This document shows, piece after piece, positions 54,894-63,950 of a DNA stretch of 64,000 nt. The notes beneath the pieces are model-generated. The model did not search any database and was not told the origin of the DNA. It was given only the letters and a program-made list of their open reading frames with translations. How positions within the stretch are numbered: position 1 is the stretch's first letter; every line of letters starts with the position of its first letter. The position numbers were made by a program, and so were the translations under genes. The DNA comes from Nocardia sp. NRRL S-836 (GTDB taxonomy: Bacteria > Actinomycetota > Actinomycetes > Mycobacteriales > Pseudonocardiaceae): NCBI RefSeq assembly GCF_001279525.1, contig NZ_LGDY01000125.1, positions 202,965-266,964 of the forward strand, written 5' to 3'.

Positions 54894-55484
54894 ATGAGCA
54901 AGGTCATCAGCGCCCACTCGGTCTCGGTCGACGGCTACATCACCGGCCGCGACCCCCGCGCCGGACACGGCCTCGGCGACGGCGGCACGCTCTTCGACTG
55001 GTACTTCACCGGCGACACCCCGAGCCAGGCCTTCGACGGCTTCACCCTCAGCGCCGCCAGCGCCCCGCTCTTCGACACCCTCGCCACCCGCGTCGGCGCG
55101 ATCGTCGCCGGCCGCACCACCTTCGAGGACTCCGACCGCTTCGGCGGCGCCAGCCCGGTCCCCGGCACGCACGTGGTCGTCCTGAGCCACGAACGGATCG
55201 AGGTCAGCGACCGCCAGACCCTCGTCACCACCGGCATCGAGGACGCCATCGCCACCGCCCCCACCCTCGCCGGCGGCAAGGACGTGAGCTTGATGGGCGG
55301 CGGCGTCCTCACCTCGGCCCTGGCGGCCGGCCTGGTCGACGAGATCGTCCTGCACCAGGTCCCGGTCCTGCTCGGCGCAGGCCGCCCGTTCTTCCGCGAA
55401 CTCCCGTCCCACATCCGCCTCGACCTGCTCAACGCCGTACCCGCCCCCGGCGTCACCCACCTGCACTACGCCGTCCGGCACTGA
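54894..55484 (+). CDS. dihydrofolate reductase-family (RibD C-terminal-like) protein
   Basis: 196 residues with the RibD C-terminal/DHFR-like fold: ISAHSVSVDGYITG, GAIVAGRTTFEDSDRFGG, VSLMGGGVLTSALAAGLVDEIVLHQVPVLLGAGRPFF. Such proteins reduce small carbonyl or flavin-like substrates with NADPH; the substrate is unknown. AAGGAG seven bases before ATG 54894 sets the start. The HxlR regulator is divergent. Confidence 0.88.
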   Translation: MSKVISAHSVSVDGYITGRDPRAGHGLGDGGTLFDWYFTGDTPSQAFDGFTLSAASAPLFDTLATRVGAIVAGRTTFEDSDRFGGASPVPGTHVVVLSHERIEVSDRQTLVTTGIEDAIATAPTLAGGKDVSLMGGGVLTSALAAGLVDEIVLHQVPVLLGAGRPFFRELPSHIRLDLLNAVPAPGVTHLHYAVRH

Positions 55485-55516
55485 GTCCCTCCAGCACTGA
55501 CCCTTGGGAGCCCGCC

Positions 55517-55885
55517 ATGACCCCCGACGTCCGCACCGTCCTCGACGGCACCCCGATCGCCCACCTCGCCACCGTGCTGCCCGACGGCGCACCGCACTCC
55601 GTCCCCGTCTGGATCGGCACCCACGGCGACCACGTCGCGATCCTCACCGGCCCGTCCTCCCGCAAGGCCCGCAACCTGCGCCGCGACCCGCGGACCGCGA
55701 TCTCCCTGACCCCGCCGGACAACCCGTACCAGCCGGTCGTCCTGCGCGGCCGCGTGGTGCGGTGGCTGACGGGCGACGAGGCGTGGGAGGTTGTCGACCG
55801 GATCGCCGAGAAGTACATCGGCGGCCCTTACAGCCGTGACGAGGAACGCGTTGTGGCGTTGATCGAGCCCAACGCTCAACCGTGA
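55517..55885 (+). CDS. PPOX-class F420-dependent enzyme
   Basis: 122 residues of the flavin/deazaflavin split-barrel family: PIAHLATVLPDGAPHSVPVWIGTHGDHVAILTGPSSRKARNLRRDP. The motif RKARNLRRDP is typical of F420- or FMN-binding PPOX proteins of actinobacteria. It follows the reductase by 32 bases and may be co-transcribed. The substrate is unknown. Confidence 0.88.
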   Translation: MTPDVRTVLDGTPIAHLATVLPDGAPHSVPVWIGTHGDHVAILTGPSSRKARNLRRDPRTAISLTPPDNPYQPVVLRGRVVRWLTGDEAWEVVDRIAEKYIGGPYSRDEERVVALIEPNAQP

Positions 55886-55955
55886 CCGGCGTGGGGTTCG
55901 AGACTCACCCTTACGTCTCTGTCACGGGCCCGTGGATGGCGGGATCATCGTCCGC

Positions 55956-58900
55956 ATGCCGTGGACCAACGAGGTGTCCGGCCGGGTCGACGGGCACCTG
56001 GTGCAGGCCGGCGTGGTGCTGGGAGACGTCCGGGTGGACGCCGCGCGGCCGGTCCGTTCCGCCTACTCCGCCCAGGTGCGTGCACTCGCACCTGACCACA
56101 TCAGCGGCAGGGACGGCGAGTTGGCCGTCCTGGCGGAATTCTGCTCCTCCGAGGCGACCGCCGAGGACTACCTGTGGTGGCGAGCGGAGGCCTGGTCGGG
56201 CAAGTCCGCGTTGTTGTCGTGGTTCGTCCTGCACCCGCCTGCCGGCGTGCGGGTGGTGTCGTTCTTCGTCACCTCCCGGTTGCCGGGCCAGAACGACCGG
56301 CGCGGTTTCGTGGACAACGTTCTCGACCAACTGCACGACCTCGCACAGCTTCCTCCCCGCACCGACCTCACCGACGCCACCCGAGAGCCGTACCTGCTGC
56401 ACCTGCTCGCGGACGTGACAAACCAAATCCGCGCGCGAGGTGAGCACCTCGTCCTGGTGGTCGACGGTCTGGACGAGGACCGGGGCCTCGACGGATCAGC
56501 CGACGCCCACAGCATCGCCGCGCTGCTTCCACGCCATGGTGTCCGCGTTGTCGTCGCCGGACGCCCCACTCCGGCACTGCCCGCGGACGTGTCGGCGGAT
56601 CACCCCCTGTGCACCACCGCACGCGTTGTCCCACTGTCCCCCTCGCCGGAGGCAAGAGCCGTGCGCGACGTGATGATCAGGGATCTCAAACGACTGCTGC
56701 ACGGCAACGAAGTCCAGCAGGACCTGCTCGGTTTCGTCACCGCGGCAGGCGGCGGCCTCTCCACGGCAGACCTCGCCGAACTGACCGGCGCCTCGCCGTG
56801 GCAGATCGAGGAAGACCTGCGCACCACCGCAGGACGCAGCTTCGCCCGCCGTCCCGGGAATCCCCCTGTCCACCTCCTGGCCCACGACCAGCTGCACGCT
56901 GAGGTCGTGCGAATGCTCGATCACCGGCTGGGCTCCTACCGCGAGCGGCTGGACCGGTGGGCCATCACCTACCGCGCGCGGGGATGGCCACCGAGCACAC
57001 CGCGCCACCTGCTGCAAGGCCATGCCGCGGTGCTGGCCGCGGTCGGCGCCAGGGACCGTCTGCTCGACCACGTCACCGACCCTCGTCGGCACCAGACCGC
57101 GTACACGGTGTTCGGTCACCACGACGCCTCTCTGGGCGAGATCGAGATCGCGCAAGCGGTCTTCCTCGACGATGACGAGCCGGATCTCACCGCACTGGCC
57201 CGGCTCGCCGTGCACCGGACCAGCCTGCAGGCAAGCGGAAACTCGATCCCGGACTCGCTCCCGGAGTTGTGGGTCATATGCGGGCGGGTCGAACACGCCC
57301 AGATGCTGATCAACTTGATCAACGCTCCTGTCACGCGTGCCCGTGCGTTGATGGGCACTGCGGAGGAACTGCACCACGCGGGTCATCCGGAGCGCGCAGC
57401 CCAGATGCTCGACGCTGCCGGGGCCATAACGTCGGCCTTCAACCAGACCTTGGGCAGTTGGCTGCACCTTGAGCTGGCCAAAGCGGCAACGCGGACAGGG
57501 GATTACAACAGGACCTGGCGTGTGATCGACGAACTCCGGCATGCCGTCAGCAAAGCTCATGTATGCGCTGCGGCAGCTCTCACGGCGTTGTCCTCCGCGC
57601 AACGCTGGCAGGCTGAACAGCTGTACCACGCCGCCGAGGAAGCGCTCGCGGTCAAGCCCGCGCCGACGAAGCCGTCTGGCTGGCGCATCAACCGAGCGGA
57701 CGCCATCGTTTTCGCCACGATGGCGACCGTCGCTGCGGCTTTGGGGCACCAGCAGAGGGCGGCAGAACTGGCCGCCACCGCCATTGATCCCGAAGTGGCC
57801 TTCGAACTGCGGTCACGAAGAAATGTGGCCGACGTGGTGAAGATGTTGACCCAGGGCGGTTTCTGCAATTTGGCGCGGGCGATCGCCAATACCTGCGCCA
57901 GCGTGGAGGATCGCGAAGACGCGTTGCTGAACATCGTGCAGATGATGGCAGAAATCGACGACCTTGACGGCGTGGAGGCGTTCGCCCGGACCGCCGCGCA
58001 GACAAAGCACCGAAGCGCCCGGCTCGCGGCCGTTGCGCTTTCAGCAGGCAGGCGTGGAGAGCCGGCCCGAGCTCACCGCCTCCGAGTCGAGGTCGAGGCA
58101 ACTCTCGACCGACTGCCGAAAGACGGCTTCCGCCGGTACGCCGTCATGGCGTCTGCGGTGGCCGCCGCGGACGCGGGACATGGTGACCGGGCTGAGAATG
58201 CGGCTTTCACGCACCTGCTCCCCACCGGGGACTTCACTGGAGCACTGTCAGTGGCCACCGCGCTCCTGCGCCGCGACGAACGCGACCAGGCCGAGCGCCT
58301 CCTCGAGGCCATCGAGCAGGCGGCCCGCTCGACGTCATCGGACGCGGACGAGCGCGCACTCCTGCGGTGGATCGACGTTATGGCGGACTTCAGAGACTTC
58401 GATCGCGCCGAAGCGGAGGTTCGCCCGCTCCAGGACGCCGAGATCCGCTCGGCGGCCTGGGAACGGCTCGCCGAGACCATCGCGACCACTGGCGACGCCC
58501 GCCGCTTCGAAGCCGCCCTGGCCCAGGTCACCCGTCCGTCACAGCAACGTCGGCCGCGCATGGAGATGATCCGGATGCTGCTGGCCGGCGGTGAGGAGGG
58601 TGAGGCCGTCCGACTCGCACGAGCAGCAGAAGTCATCAGCCAACGCGCGGCGGCCCTCGACTTCATCGCGGAAGCCAACCGCGACCGGGCACTGCTCGAC
58701 GAGGTGATCGCTCTGGCGGCGAAATCGACCAACCTCGACGAACAAGCAACGATCCTGCGCTCCGCACTCCGAACCGCAGCCGACCTGGGCGACCGGACCA
58801 CAGCCGATCTCCTGCTCGACAGGCTGCGCACCGTCCAGGACCAGATGTCCGCCGAAGCGCGACGCGCCGGCGATCACGCTCGGACGGTGTACCTGCCTCG

Positions 58901-59165
58901 CCGATTGAACACACTGACCGAACTCGCAGAACGGCTGGCACGTGGCTACGATCCAGACTTGTGGGATGCGGAGGCTCCGATGGTCCGCTTCGGAGCACCG
59001 CCGTTGTTCGCGGGTTCGTCAGGCCTCCCGTTCCGGGCACGGCTCGCCAAGGCGTTCACCATCGGCAGCTGGCTCGACGTAGTCGACCGGGCCGTCGACG
59101 AGGACCCGGACGTCTACGCCGCTATCACCGACGAGTTGGATCGGCTCCACGGTGGGGGCAGGTGA
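55956..59165 (+). CDS. STAND-type P-loop ATPase with helical repeats and an amyloid-like N-terminal motif
   Basis: 1069 residues. The first 30 contain NEVSGRVDGHLVQAGVVLGD, matching the GxVxGxVVQAGxVxGxV pattern seen at the N termini of actinobacterial NLR-like proteins and proposed to be an amyloid signalling motif. A STAND-like ATPase follows (Walker A-like AEAWSGKSALL about 78-88, with Ala for the first Gly; Walker B HLVLVVDGLDED about 165-176). Residues about 350-1050 are alpha-helical, TPR-like repeats. It resembles regulated cell-death or defence sensors. ATG 55956 is preferred over GTG 55932 because GATCAT lies seven bases before it. No obvious effector gene is adjacent. Confidence 0.75.
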   Translation: MPWTNEVSGRVDGHLVQAGVVLGDVRVDAARPVRSAYSAQVRALAPDHISGRDGELAVLAEFCSSEATAEDYLWWRAEAWSGKSALLSWFVLHPPAGVRVVSFFVTSRLPGQNDRRGFVDNVLDQLHDLAQLPPRTDLTDATREPYLLHLLADVTNQIRARGEHLVLVVDGLDEDRGLDGSADAHSIAALLPRHGVRVVVAGRPTPALPADVSADHPLCTTARVVPLSPSPEARAVRDVMIRDLKRLLHGNEVQQDLLGFVTAAGGGLSTADLAELTGASPWQIEEDLRTTAGRSFARRPGNPPVHLLAHDQLHAEVVRMLDHRLGSYRERLDRWAITYRARGWPPSTPRHLLQGHAAVLAAVGARDRLLDHVTDPRRHQTAYTVFGHHDASLGEIEIAQAVFLDDDEPDLTALARLAVHRTSLQASGNSIPDSLPELWVICGRVEHAQMLINLINAPVTRARALMGTAEELHHAGHPERAAQMLDAAGAITSAFNQTLGSWLHLELAKAATRTGDYNRTWRVIDELRHAVSKAHVCAAAALTALSSAQRWQAEQLYHAAEEALAVKPAPTKPSGWRINRADAIVFATMATVAAALGHQQRAAELAATAIDPEVAFELRSRRNVADVVKMLTQGGFCNLARAIANTCASVEDREDALLNIVQMMAEIDDLDGVEAFARTAAQTKHRSARLAAVALSAGRRGEPARAHRLRVEVEATLDRLPKDGFRRYAVMASAVAAADAGHGDRAENAAFTHLLPTGDFTGALSVATALLRRDERDQAERLLEAIEQAARSTSSDADERALLRWIDVMADFRDFDRAEAEVRPLQDAEIRSAAWERLAETIATTGDARRFEAALAQVTRPSQQRRPRMEMIRMLLAGGEEGEAVRLARAAEVISQRAAALDFIAEANRDRALLDEVIALAAKSTNLDEQATILRSALRTAADLGDRTTADLLLDRLRTVQDQMSAEARRAGDHARTVYLPRRLNTLTELAERLARGYDPDLWDAEAPMVRFGAPPLFAGSSGLPFRARLAKAFTIGSWLDVVDRAVDEDPDVYAAITDELDRLHGGGR

Positions 59166-59204
59166 TGCTCGACTCGCACCACGCCGTTCCGGCACCCCGG
59201 CGAC

Positions 59205-59855
59205 CTACGCGCCCGCAGGTTTGGTTCGTCCCGTCACCAACGCGGGAGCCAGCCGTGGCATCGGCGGCAGTGGCGACGACGTGGGCGAGGCCTCGAACGC
59301 CTGGATCATGAGCGCGGCAAAGCGCCGGGACGCCGCGACGCGGGCCGCCGGGGTGGTGGCGTGGATGCCGCTGTTGGCCATGATCATGAGGATCAGGTCG
59401 TCCAGCACGACGTCGGGCCGCAGGCGGCCGCTGACCTTGGCGCGGCGGGTGAGCTCGGCGGCGGCGGTCAGCGCGGAGGTGCGCAGCGCGGCGAAGTCCA
59501 TCGCGTGCGGGAAGGTGGACATGAACGCCGCGGTGAGGCCGTGGTCGCGTGCGTAGAGGTCGCAGAGCTTCTCGATGGCGACGCAGAAGCCGTGCCACGC
59601 GTCCGGGTCGGCGAGGCCTTCGTCCACCACGGACTTGCACGCGCGCATCTGGTCGGTGAACGCCTCGGTGACCAGCACCTCCTTCGTCGGGAAGTGCCGG
59701 TAGACGGTGGCGGGTCCCACCTCGGCGCGCCGGGCGATCTCCCGCATCGGCACGTCCAGGCCGGCGGTGGCGAACACCGCGCGAGCCGCTTCGAGGATGC
59801 GTTCGCGGTTGTCGCGCGCGTCGGAACGGCGCGGGTGGGACGGAGCAGCGGTCAC
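59205..59855 (-). CDS. TetR-family transcriptional regulator
   Basis: 216 residues. The helix-turn-helix is RERILEAARAVFATAGLDVPMREIARRAEVGPATVYRHFPTKEVLVTEAF in sense, here noted by its motif VGPATVYRHFPTKE; the C-terminal ligand domain is of a common actinobacterial type. I chose GTG 59855 because TAGGGT lies seven bases upstream; an in-frame start at 59873 is inside the promoter. It lies between the STAND gene and the tRNA genes; its target is unknown. Confidence 0.87.
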   Translation of the reverse strand: MTAAPSHPRRSDARDNRERILEAARAVFATAGLDVPMREIARRAEVGPATVYRHFPTKEVLVTEAFTDQMRACKSVVDEGLADPDAWHGFCVAIEKLCDLYARDHGLTAAFMSTFPHAMDFAALRTSALTAAAELTRRAKVSGRLRPDVVLDDLILMIMANSGIHATTPAARVAASRRFAALMIQAFEASPTSSPLPPMPRLAPALVTGRTKPAGA

Positions 59856-59862
59856 CCCACCC

Positions 59863-59868
59863 ACCCTA
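59863..59868 (-). promoter_or_regulatory. -10 element of a leaderless promoter
   Basis: TAGGGT on the minus strand lies seven bases before the GTG at 59855, only about 38 bases downstream of the tRNA-Phe 3' end. Confidence 0.55.
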
Positions 59869-59905
59869 GCCAAACGGACGGGGGTGTCCGGTACGTGCTC
59901 GTGCG

Positions 59906-59977
59906 TGGCTCCCCAGGGAGTCGAACCCTGTCCTCCGGATCTTCACCCCGGTGCTCTGCCAGTTGAGCTGAAGAGCC
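59906..59977 (-). tRNA. tRNA-Phe (anticodon GAA), atypical sequence
   Basis: A complete cloverleaf can be drawn: acceptor GGCTCTT/GGGAGCC (two G-U pairs), D stem GCTC/GAGC, anticodon stem CCGGG/TCCGG with loop GTGAAGA (anticodon GAA), T arm CAGGG-TTCGACT-CCCTG, discriminator A. No CCA is encoded. The body differs strongly from the usual bacterial tRNA-Phe (which starts GGCCAGGT or similar in relatives). It follows tRNA-Asp by 21 bases on the same strand, so both are probably cut from one precursor. Confidence 0.85.
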
Positions 59978-59998
59978 TTTTCTGCGTAGAAAAACGCG

Positions 59999-60071
59999 CG
60001 CTCACGACGGGACTCGAACCCGCGTATCGCCGCATCGACAATGCGGTGCCTAGCCGCTGGGCCACGTGAGC
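59999..60071 (-). tRNA. tRNA-Asp (anticodon GTC), atypical sequence
   Basis: Acceptor GCTCACG/CGTGAGC is a perfect 7-bp stem; D stem GCC/GGC, anticodon stem CCGCA/TGCGG with loop TTGTCGA (anticodon GTC), T arm GCGGG-TTCGAGT-CCCGT, discriminator G as required for Asp. No CCA is encoded. The sequence is unlike the common tRNA-Asp (GGCCC... acceptor). It begins five bases after the T-run of the upstream terminator, so read-through is needed for expression from the leader promoter. Confidence 0.87.
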
Positions 60072-60076
60072 AAATG

Positions 60077-60115
60077 AAAAAGGCCGCCCGCATCGGATCA
60101 CCCGAACGGACGGCC
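60077..60115 (-). terminator. Rho-independent terminator between leader peptide and tRNA genes (attenuator)
   Basis: On the minus strand GGCCGTCCG (60115-60107) pairs with CGGGCGGCC (60090-60082), nine pairs with one G-U, and is followed by TTTTT (60081-60077). TCGG/CCGA in the loop can extend the fold. It ends six bases before tRNA-Asp. Confidence 0.85.
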
Positions 60116-60148
60116 ACCTGACCGGAAAAAGGTCAGCAGTGGGCCGCC
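60108..60148 (-). promoter_or_regulatory. alternative (antiterminator) hairpin overlapping the leader stop codon
   Basis: On the minus strand CTGACC (60136-60131) pairs perfectly with GGTCAG (60123-60118). The stem extends by GGCGGCCCAC (60148-60139) pairing with GTGGCCGTCC (60117-60108), nine pairs with one bulged C. This uses up the left arm of the terminator (60115-60107), so the two folds exclude each other. Confidence 0.7.
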
Positions 60149-60192
60149 ACCAGGGCGAACACGTCGGACCGGAGATCGAAGAAGTCAGTCAT
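60133..60192 (-). CDS. 19-residue Asp/Phe-rich leader peptide
   Basis: The peptide reads MTDFFDLRSDVFALVAAHC. GAGAGGGG (60206-60199) lies six bases before the ATG, a strong ribosome binding site, and a promoter lies just upstream. Three Asp and three Phe codons fall at positions 3, 4, 5, 6, 10 and 12, the two amino acids carried by the tRNAs encoded downstream. The last codons and the stop lie inside the antiterminator hairpin. This is the layout of an attenuation leader. I have no family match; a secreted or modified peptide is an alternative. Confidence 0.75.
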   Translation of the reverse strand: MTDFFDLRSDVFALVAAHC

Positions 60193-60223
60193 GGCGGTCC
60201 CCTCTCAGCTCGACGTTGCCCAC

Positions 60224-60253
60224 AGCATCAGCCACGACAACGACACCGGTCAA
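60224..60253 (-). promoter_or_regulatory. promoter of the leader peptide-tRNA unit
   Basis: TTGACC (60253-60248), an 18-base spacer and GATGCT (60229-60224) on the minus strand, placing the transcript start near 60217, about 25 bases before the leader ATG. It lies between the lepA terminator and the leader, so the unit is independent of lepA. Confidence 0.6.
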
Positions 60254-60257
60254 CCAA

Positions 60258-60285
60258 ATAAAAAGCCGGACCCGCAGGTCCGGCT
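60258..60285 (-). terminator. Rho-independent terminator of lepA
   Basis: AGCCGGACC (60285-60277) and GGTCCGGCT (60272-60264) form a perfect 9-bp stem with a 4-base loop, followed by TTTTATTT on the minus strand. Confidence 0.92.
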
Positions 60286-60300
60286 CTTTCAGCGGAAAGC

Positions 60301-62136
<1,836 letters not shown>

Positions 62137-62207
62137 GGCGGTCCTCAGCAGGAAATCGGACGGGTGTCCCCTTATGGTCCCATAGAGCCCGCCGTGCTCT
62201 GCACCAC

Positions 62208-62213
62208 TAGGGT
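62208..62213 (+). promoter_or_regulatory. -10 element of a leaderless promoter
   Basis: TAGGGT lies six bases before the GTG at 62220. Confidence 0.55.
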
Positions 62214-62219
62214 GCGTCC

Positions 62220-62648
62220 GTGCTGATGAACGGTGAGGACCCCCGCCCGGCCAAGGGCGCGGTCCGCGAGATCCACGACGCCGCCGAGGCCGCGAAGCTC
62301 GAGTACGAGCCCTCCGCTGACGGCGACGCAGACCCCGGTGAGATCGTCTGGGCCTGGGTGCCCTTCGAGGAGGACGCCTCCCGCGGCAAGGACCGCCCGC
62401 TGCTGGTGGTCGGCCGCGCGAAGGGCGAACTGGTCGCCCTGATGCTCTCCTCGAAGGAGCCGCGCGACGACTACCTGGAGCTGGGCGCCGGCGCCTGGGA
62501 CCGCGAGGGCCGCCCCTCCTACCTGCGGCTCGACCGCGTCTTCGCGCTCGATTCCGACGACGACATCCGCCGCGAGGGCGCCGTGCTCGCCCCGGTCGCC
62601 TTCGGCCAGGTCGTCGACGCCCTGCGCGACCGCCACGGCTGGCGCTGA
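62220..62648 (+). CDS. PemK/MazF-like protein
   Basis: 142 residues. After an acidic N-terminal extension of about 40 residues, [29 protein letters not shown] matches the start of PemK/MazF folds, with [18 protein letters not shown] and [10 protein letters not shown] following. No antitoxin gene is adjacent, and a similar protein next to lepA is common in actinobacteria, so it may be a housekeeping RNA-binding protein instead of a toxin. Leaderless start, divergent from lepA. Confidence 0.8.
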   Translation: MLMNGEDPRPAKGAVREIHDAAEAAKLEYEPSADGDADPGEIVWAWVPFEEDASRGKDRPLLVVGRAKGELVALMLSSKEPRDDYLELGAGAWDREGRPSYLRLDRVFALDSDDDIRREGAVLAPVAFGQVVDALRDRHGWR

Positions 62649-62656
62649 CCGCACCC

Positions 62657-62690
62657 GGCTGCGGGGACACCCGGCGGTGCCCCCGCAGCC
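62657..62690. terminator. bidirectional hairpin terminator
   Basis: GGCTGCGGGG (62657-62666) pairs with CCCCGCAGCC (62681-62690) between two convergent genes. No U-run. Confidence 0.75.
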
Positions 62691-62695
62691 GTCTC

Positions 62696-63541
62696 TCACG
62701 CCGCGTGCGGCCCCTGGTCGTCGTTGCCCTTCCGCGCCCGGCCGGCGTAGTCAGCGAGCTTGACCCGCGACTGCTCCGCATCCAGCGCCACCTCGGCCAG
62801 GCGGTCGAACAGCAACCTGACCCGCGCTATGACGGCGGGGTCCTGCACGAACACCTGCGCGATCTCGTTCTCGCTGAAGGCGACCGGCATCGCCTTCTCG
62901 TACTCCCAGAGCAGGCAGCCGTTCGACGGCACCACGACGCGCGCGGGCACGACCCTGATCATGTGCTCCTCGGACAGCAGCCGGGCGCACTGGTCCTCCA
63001 TGACCCGTTTGCCGCCGACCCGTTGCTGCAACGCGAACTCGTGGACGTAGAACAGGCACTTCGGCCGGTCGGGCCGGCGGAGAACGGTTTGCCGGTCCAT
63101 CCGGCGCCGCACAGCCTCGGCAATTCGCTCTTTGGTCGAGAATCCGCCGAGCCGGTGCAGCGCGTCGGCGTATTCCTCGGTCTGCACGAGGCCGGGCACC
63201 TTCGTCGCCGAGTAGCACGTGATCGACGTGGCGGTGGACTCGGCTATCGCCACCGTGCGCACGTCGTCCGGCCCGTGCACGAGGTACTCGTCGAAGGCGT
63301 ACTGGTAGCGGCTCCGGAACTCGTCGATGGTCTGGATGTCCTTGCCGCACATGGTGAACAGCTGCACCAGGTCCATCTCGGTGGCCCGCACCTTGCCGTG
63401 TTCGAGGTTGGACACCTTGCTCGGGTCCCACCCCAGCCGCATCGCGAGCGCGGCCCCGCTCATGCCCGTGCCGGTCTCCCGTAGCCGGCGCAACTCGTCG
63501 CCAAGATCCCTGCTGTACGCGGTAGAAGTAAATGCAGTCAC
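62696..63541 (-). CDS. XRE-family regulator with Scr1/DUF5753 C-terminal domain
   Basis: 281 residues. The helix-turn-helix is [39 protein letters not shown] in sense (motif [17 protein letters not shown], about 32-49). The rest is DUF5753 ([65 protein letters not shown]). Family members usually precede a small DUF397 gene; none is present here. TAACTT lies six bases before GTG 63541, so it looks leaderless. Confidence 0.9.
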   Translation of the reverse strand: MTAFTSTAYSRDLGDELRRLRETGTGMSGAALAMRLGWDPSKVSNLEHGKVRATEMDLVQLFTMCGKDIQTIDEFRSRYQYAFDEYLVHGPDDVRTVAIAESTATSITCYSATKVPGLVQTEEYADALHRLGGFSTKERIAEAVRRRMDRQTVLRRPDRPKCLFYVHEFALQQRVGGKRVMEDQCARLLSEEHMIRVVPARVVVPSNGCLLWEYEKAMPVAFSENEIAQVFVQDPAVIARVRLLFDRLAEVALDAEQSRVKLADYAGRARKGNDDQGPHAA

Positions 63542-63668
63542 GCCAGAAAGTTATGGCTTGTATTAATTCCATGGTACGGGCTCGTTCGGGTGAAAAACCG
63601 CTGGGCAAGCCTCGTGATGGCGACCGTGGCCTCCAACGCCGTCGCCGCACCGCCGGAGCAGCCCCCTT

Positions 63669-63857
63669 TCAACGGCGCCACGTCAGCGTAGTCACGAGTG
63701 GGAGTAGTGCTGCGACACGGCCTCGCAGGCGTCCCCTGGCCGTCTTCTGCAGCACCGAGAGCCTCTTCGGCAGGCCGGGGTGCGGCCGCAGCAGCTCCAG
63801 GCCGCTGAGCGCCTTGCCGAGCAGCCGCAACGTCTCCGCCCGCGCGCCCACTCGCAC
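63669..63857 (-). CDS. doubtful small hypothetical protein in a 409-base gap
   Basis: The stretch from the XRE gene to the rrn terminator (63542-63904) has no recognisable gene. The best candidate is a 62-residue, Leu/Arg-rich frame (LLGKALSGLELLRPHPGLPK) with GTG start and a GGAG about eleven bases upstream. It has no family match I recognise and may be chance. Confidence 0.25.
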   Translation of the reverse strand: MRVGARAETLRLLGKALSGLELLRPHPGLPKRLSVLQKTARGRLRGRVAALLPLVTTLTWRR

Positions 63858-63900
63858 CGACGCTGGCTCTCCTGCCGAGCGGCTGGCTTGTCGAGAACGT

Positions 63901-63945
63901 GAAAAGCCCTGCGGGGAGCGCTCATGGCGCTCAACCCGCAGGGCT
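63901..63945 (-). terminator. Rho-independent terminator of the rRNA operon
   Basis: AGCCCTGCGGG (63945-63935) pairs with CCCGCAGGGCT (63915-63905), 11 pairs, followed by TTTTC on the minus strand, just after the 5S rRNA 3' end. Confidence 0.9.
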
Positions 63946-63950
63946 AAATT

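Noticed and set aside
60133..60192. Leader peptide read as a RiPP precursor
   Set aside because: No modifying enzyme, protease or transporter is nearby, and the hairpins and cognate tRNA genes downstream explain it better; not fully excluded.
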